Assembly (NCBI GenBank): GCA_026724425.1
Contig: JAIUCV010000101.1
Coordinates: 2,666,001-2,730,000, forward strand
Origin: Erythrophleum ivorense
Lineage: Eukaryota; Streptophyta; Magnoliopsida; Fabales; Fabaceae
DNA length: 64,000 nt
Reading direction: 5' to 3'
Part shown: one piece after another, positions 60,112 through 64,000 of the stretch
Numbering within the stretch: position 1 is the stretch's first letter
Layout: the number at the start of each line of letters is the position of its first letter
The notes under the pieces: generated by a model
Database searches by the model: none
The model's input: the letters and a program-made list of their open reading frames with translations, nothing else
Told to the model about the DNA's origin: nothing
Program-made: the position numbers and the translations under genes

Positions 60112-60346
60112 TTAGGATCGTAATTGAGTTATTAGTTTCATTAGACAGAGGCTAAGCACTGCAGCCTAATAAGATGATAGAGAGAAGAAGCTGACCTTGG
60201 AACCAAGGATTGTCCATATGCAATTATAAGTTAAATGCGTACCTCGTAATTTCGGAGTTGATAGGCATTTAAAAAAAGCTTCAAGTAAGCTGTCATGAGA
60301 AATATGTTATGAGTAAGTTTTCGGAAAAGGCCCTGGTTTCTCTTGT

Positions 60347-60364
60347 GGGGGGGGGGGGGGGGGG
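60347..60364 (+). repeat. Run of 18 G
   Basis: An uninterrupted G18 tract in PHD copy B, at a place where the intact gene has TCTATAGTCGAAGGAAG. It may form a quadruplex and may vary in length. Confidence 0.9.
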
Positions 60365-62039
60365 TAAAGCACAATTTTGAAAAAGAAAAAAATGGCTTCA
60401 TTAGGAGGTGATAGGCTTGATGAAACCAAGATAAGAGGCAATCGGCTAGATAACTGTCGTGGGTAGAGCAGAAAGAAAGCTAAGAATTAAAATTTAATAG
60501 TTGCAGTTTTGGCCAACATGTCTCTGGAGGAACCAAGATAAACGGTGATCAAGCTGGCTCTTCTGCATATATCCAAAGAGGGCTGATGGTGCTTTTACTC
60601 GGCTTACCCCTTGGTGGTGCTTAAGAACAGAATAGTTTACAGCCACATCTAATCGCAGTTTTACTGAAAGTCATATTGAGGAAACCAAGAGAACTAGTGA
60701 TAGATATGATGTCTTTCTTATGTAAAGCCGGAGGAAGCAGAGCGAGAAATCTATTGGTGCTCGGGTTAATGGCTTTCTAGTATACACCCGGACGAAGCTC
60801 AAAGAGGTACTTTTACTGGATATGCTTTTTCAATGCGCAGTGCTCTAAAACATTTAGACATTGTTCTTCTGATGGAACAAATGACAGCTGCTCGTCATTG
60901 AAATCCAGTTCTGAACTTGCTTCAGGTTCCACTAAAACCAGGGAAGATAAAGCTACAGATTGCGATTCCTCTGATGCTGAGGTGTCTGAGACAGACACAG
61001 ACGTACGGTAGTAGCAGCCCTTTCATAAAGTGCATAACATTGTGATAAGCCAGGAACTGTCGAAAAGATGCTAATTTGTGATGAATGTGAAGAAGCATAT
61101 CATACAAGCTGCTGTGGTGTTCGAATGAAAGAAGTTGCAGAGATTGATGACTGGCTCTGTCCATCCTGTTTGAAAAAGAAGTCATCAAATACCAATATTC
61201 TGATCTCAATGCAGTGATACTTGTTTTGTTGGTGAACCCTTGGAAATTGCTGAGTAAGCTCCCAGTTTACTGGATAACAATGTGTTTTACGTTGCCATGG
61301 AGTTAATTGATTCCATAGAGTTGCCATTCTTCTCTCTTTGCAGGATCTCAACAGGGCCAAGAAGCCACGTTCTGCAGTCAATTGGCGAGGAAGATAGCAA
61401 CGGAGATATATGCGGAAAGTGGCGAAGGTAACGTGAACAATTTAGCACCTTATCATTTTTTTGCCTTGTGCTCTCGTCTTCCATGAATCTTGCTATCTAT
61501 CGCCTTTTCATCAAGCTTCGTATTAATATCTTCTTCCTTGTCTCCTATTATATAACTCAGCATTTGTGTGAAATTGAGTCACTCAGTATGCTTAATTTGA
61601 CTGGATATACACAGGGGGCTCCTCGTTCAGAGGTACAGACCATTTGGTCTGGGAATGCTTCTGCTGCGTCTTTTGGGATCCATGGCATGCTGCTGACTGT
61701 GCTGTCCGAGACTCTCTTACGGAAGGGTGAAAGGTTGGTAGCTGTGAGAGCCGAAGCAGCAGGAAATTCTTGTAGTCTTCATGAGCATATACAGTTGGAT
61801 CTTTGAGACTGATTTTAACATACTTGAAAGGAATTCAATCGAAAGTTAATACAATACATCTTGAAGTGAGATTGTATTAGGTTATTCAGGTTTTTGTTAG
61901 AGATATTTTGACAACATCCAAGTTAACACACACAAACTTTAAAAGTTAAGTTACAGAAAATCGGTTTTCCAGTTACATATATATATATATATATATTATT
62001 GAAGAGGAAGAACAAATCACCATCTCTTGAATTTCAGCG

Positions 62040-62448
62040 CTCTTCTCTTTTCCCTTTCTTCCAGCCCTTTCAGCCTAGCAGCCTGCTCGCTCATGATTCT
62101 CTTGGTCTGCTCAATGAGTTCCCTGTAGAGCAAAAACTGTAATTAAAAGAGTGTAACTAAAGCAAAGCTCAAAACTGATTATTGCATTTGTTAATTACCT
62201 CTTCCTCTTCGAGAACGTACTTGGAGTACAAACACACAAACAATAAGAAACACAATTAGGTGGAAAATTTGTAACTAATCATCTCAATTCTCAACCAAAC
62301 CACACATACCCACTACATTTCCAAAAACAAGCCCTGAGGATCCAAACACCAATTTCTTCATTATCTCAATAGGTCTCCACACCGATCTCTCATGCAAAAT
62401 GGGAGCTACGCTAGTGGTGGAAGTGAAATTTTGCCCCAACCGCTGCAT
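62040..62448 (-). CDS. Possible small gene, N-terminal membrane-type, C-terminal basic coil
   Basis: The minus-strand first exon 62310-62448 reads MQRLGQNFTSTTSVAPILHE then KKLVFGSSGLVFGNVV. It is followed by a candidate 21-nt microexon (62199-62219) and a last exon (about 62040-62122) coding for IEQTKRIMSEQAARLKGLEE and a basic end KFKRW. The splice signals are canonical, but joining them as seen shifts the last exon out of frame. Either a splice site is misplaced or the gene is broken. An upstream tandem repeat occupies its promoter. Function unknown. Confidence 0.4.
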
Positions 62449-62483
62449 TATTTAAAGGAAACAAATTGATTCAAAAATCTATC

Positions 62484-62731
62484 AGAGGTGACGAAATTGG
62501 GGAAAACGAAACCCAGAAGAGAACAAGGATAGAGATTTGAGCGAAATCAGAGATGACAAAATTGGGGAAAACGAAACCCAGAAGAGAAAAAAAGGGGAGA
62601 GATTTGAGCGAAATCTGATACAGTAAAGGACACGGTTTTATTGTATCAAAATCAAAATCAAAATCAGAGATGACAAAATTGGGGGAAACGAAACCCAGAT
62701 GACAAAAAGAGTAGAGATTTGAGCGAAATCA
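62484..62731. repeat. Three copies of a 62-67 bp unit
   Basis: Copies at about 62,484-62,547, 62,548-62,613 and 62,664-62,731. Each runs AGA(G/T)GA(C)AAAATTGGGG, AAACGAAACCCAGA, then TAGAGATTTGAGCGAAATC. The second and third are separated by a 50-bp insert with three ATCAAA words. They lie directly upstream of the small minus-strand gene. Confidence 0.85.
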
Positions 62732-63154
62732 GAGATGAGAATGTGATACCTTTGCAACCGTGCCCAATTTCCTCATCATCTTTGCTTCGCTCTCTCTCAG
62801 TTTTTTAGGTCTTTTTTGCTTTTTCTTTGCTCGTTTACCTGGTGGCCGATTCGCGATAATCTTATATTTCAACGGTAACGGTGTTCTCTTACTAGAGGTA
62901 CTGAGTTCGAACCGTAGTAACAACTGTCTTGTTTTAGGTTTGGGGATGGATCGTTGTCTTTAAAAGAAAACAAAATTGCATTTAAGTCCTTGTTATTACT
63001 CATTATTAACTAAGATCATAAAACTTTATAAATCTCTTTACTATTAATTTATTACTCCTTGATTCTCTTTTTTTTTTTTAACTGAAACCACGTGGCTATC
63101 CAGTTGTGCATCTCCTCTGTTTTATCTTGCCATCTCTCTGTGTTTGGTTTGCAG
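62732..63154. other. Spacer
   Basis: No gene recognised. TACTGAGTTCGAACCGTAG at about 62,899-62,917 resembles a Pol III B box but no tRNA fold was found around it. Confidence 0.4.
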
Positions 63155-63265
63155 GTTATCACAGAGGGTCTATCAAAAGAGGAAATCAAAGGTCTTAAAA
63201 GCATGTTTGAGACTATGGATTCCGACAGAAGCGGGTCAATCACTTATGAAGAACTCACTTATTAA
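63155..63265 (+). pseudogene. Single EF-hand exon of a calcium-dependent protein kinase
   Basis: After an acceptor (TTTGCAG) the frame reads VITEGLSKEEIKGLKSMFET, then MDSDRSGSITYEELT, and stops. This is the junction region and first EF hand of CDPKs (D-x-D-x-S-G-x-I-T-x-E-E-L; all calcium-ligand positions present). No kinase domain precedes it and no further EF hands follow within the window. It is an isolated fragment. Confidence 0.8.
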
Positions 63266-63749
63266 GCTCTCTGAAGATCTCTGTCGTTGATGAAGAGTTT
63301 CTCAATAAGTAAGTTCATATTTGTCTTCTTGAAATTGGCTTGGTTTTCAATGTTTGAAAAATTATTCTTTTGTATACTTAGATTTTAACCTTTTTATAGT
63401 CAAGGCAGTTAACACATCAAACTGAACAATACAATTAGGCAGACGACACATATTAACCGTAAAGCAAAGTTCTAACTCACATCTTCTAGGTAATAATTAG
63501 GGGAAGTTCCCTTAAGGTCTTTCGACATCAATCTATTTTTTTTTTTTAATTCTTCTTTTATAAGCATTATTTAATTTTAATGCAAAGAAAATCTCTTATA
63601 AAAAATAAATTTTGGATCGATGATATAAATAAGTAAGAATCATGTATGTATGCGTCTGTGTTCATCTTATGATGATGTTAATTATTGTTAAAGCTCATTT
63701 CTTTCTTTCTTTGGATTCTGATTTTGTTTGATGCTAATATCTTCCATTA
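63266..63749. other. Spacer between two gene fragments
   Basis: AT-rich, with a T-run near 63,538. No signal. Confidence 0.4.
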
Positions 63750-63750
63750 G

Positions 63751-63874
63751 GTGTTCAGCAAGAGATAACAAGAAGACACGTATTGTACCAAGACACATTC
63801 AACTTGCAGTCAGGAACGTTGCAGGGCTGAATAAACTTGAAGGAGTTTTGCCTAACAATTTTGGTTTTGGGTGA
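63751..63874 (+). pseudogene. Histone H2A second-exon fragment
   Basis: After CCATTAG the frame reads CSARDNKKTRIVPRHIQLAV and RNVAGLNKLEGVLPNN, then stops. This is the C-terminal half of the H2A fold, with ARDNKK-x-RIVPRHIQLA conserved. The acidic-patch segment DEEL is replaced by VAGL, and the GVT(I)ANGGV loop is lost. Plant H2A genes commonly have an intron just before this region, which fits. No first exon is in the window. Confidence 0.85.
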
Positions 63875-64000
63875 TATTTTATCACACAATTTCGATGCAT
63901 TATCACACTTATTGAGTTTAAATCTTAATAAAGAATAAGAAAGTGATTCACATTTGTTGCTTGGATATTGTAGATGCTCAAGTGAGACTCTTGCTTCACT
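63875..64000. other. Window end, nothing recognised
   Basis: AT-rich tail without a coding signal. Confidence 0.3.

Larger units (their letters stand above)
58890..61870 (+). pseudogene. Broken copy of the PHD/CW zinc-finger gene (copy B)
   Basis: It aligns with the intact gene from its leader intron (TTTTCGACATTTAGGAGA at about 59,021) to just past the CW exon. It is split by the solo LTR at 59,264-60,111. After the LTR it resumes with TCGGAAAAGGCCCTGGTTTC (about 60,321), an 18-G run, the internal-repeat region with large deletions, the acidic linker, the PHD region (from about 61,018; first Cys pair altered to TGCATAACATTG) and the CW exons. Frameshifts occur throughout. The intron between the CW exons is nearly identical to that of the intact gene. 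The last two exons are absent. Confidence 0.8.

Noticed and set aside
62890..62935. tRNA gene suggested by GAGTTCGAACC
   Set aside because: No matching A box, acceptor stem or cloverleaf could be drawn; same verdict for the similar word at about 57,279.
1..64000. CRISPR array, operon or bacterial features
   Set aside because: The window is plant nuclear DNA with spliced genes; no regular spacer-repeat structure was seen.

Overview
The window is a plant nuclear genomic segment. It is AT-rich, with GT-AG introns, small exons, TATA boxes and GA/CT-rich leaders. Every recognisable protein is closest to Arabidopsis, so the source is a Brassicaceae species near Arabidopsis, Capsella or Boechera. 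The heavy-metal ATPase differs from the A. thaliana HMA4 I remember at many positions and has a 4-residue longer N-terminus, so I would not call it A. thaliana. I cannot name the species.

Layout. 0.6-7.6 kb (+): an intact HMA4-type P1B Zn/Cd-exporting ATPase, 9 coding exons, 1,192 aa. 8.0-9.1 kb: a stretch crowded with short hairpins that matches nothing I know. 10.5-12.36 kb: a degenerate, internally deleted copy of EER5/THP1 (PCI-domain, TREX-2). 15.0-18.6 kb (+): a core-2/I-branching glycosyltransferase-like gene (10 exons, 394 aa). 19.1-22.4 kb (-): an SLP3-type subtilase (10 exons, 815 aa). 25.9-28.6 kb (-): a Rubisco-LSMT-like SET-domain gene. 29.1-30.0 kb (+): a small, probably organellar, unknown protein. 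30.6-34.3 and 34.9-38.7 kb (-): two tandem malectin-like/LRR receptor kinases with identical 13-exon structure.

From 40 kb the segment becomes accessory. It holds a foldback, a frameshifted small membrane/coiled-coil gene with a relative at 55 kb, a decayed Mutator-like element (mudrA facing a DUF1985/Ulp1-type gene) and a small mitochondrial-looking gene at 44.8 kb. Three copies of a PHD+CW zinc-finger gene follow: one intact at 49.3-51.9 kb and two broken ones at 46.1-46.9 and 58.9-61.9 kb. Between them lie C-terminal remnants of a PRCC-like gene, scattered exons of a KEA-type K+ antiporter, a hAT-like non-autonomous element with 8-bp target duplication, and a solo LTR with a perfect 5-bp duplication. 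The right end carries isolated exons of a calcium-dependent protein kinase and of histone H2A.

The left 39 kb is therefore an ordered block of expressed-looking genes (metal export, glycosylation, secreted proteolysis, protein methylation, immune-type receptors). The right 25 kb is a mosaic of duplicated gene pieces and transposons. Exon models were assembled by eye from splice sites, homology and reading-frame closure; all multi-exon models called intact sum to a multiple of three.
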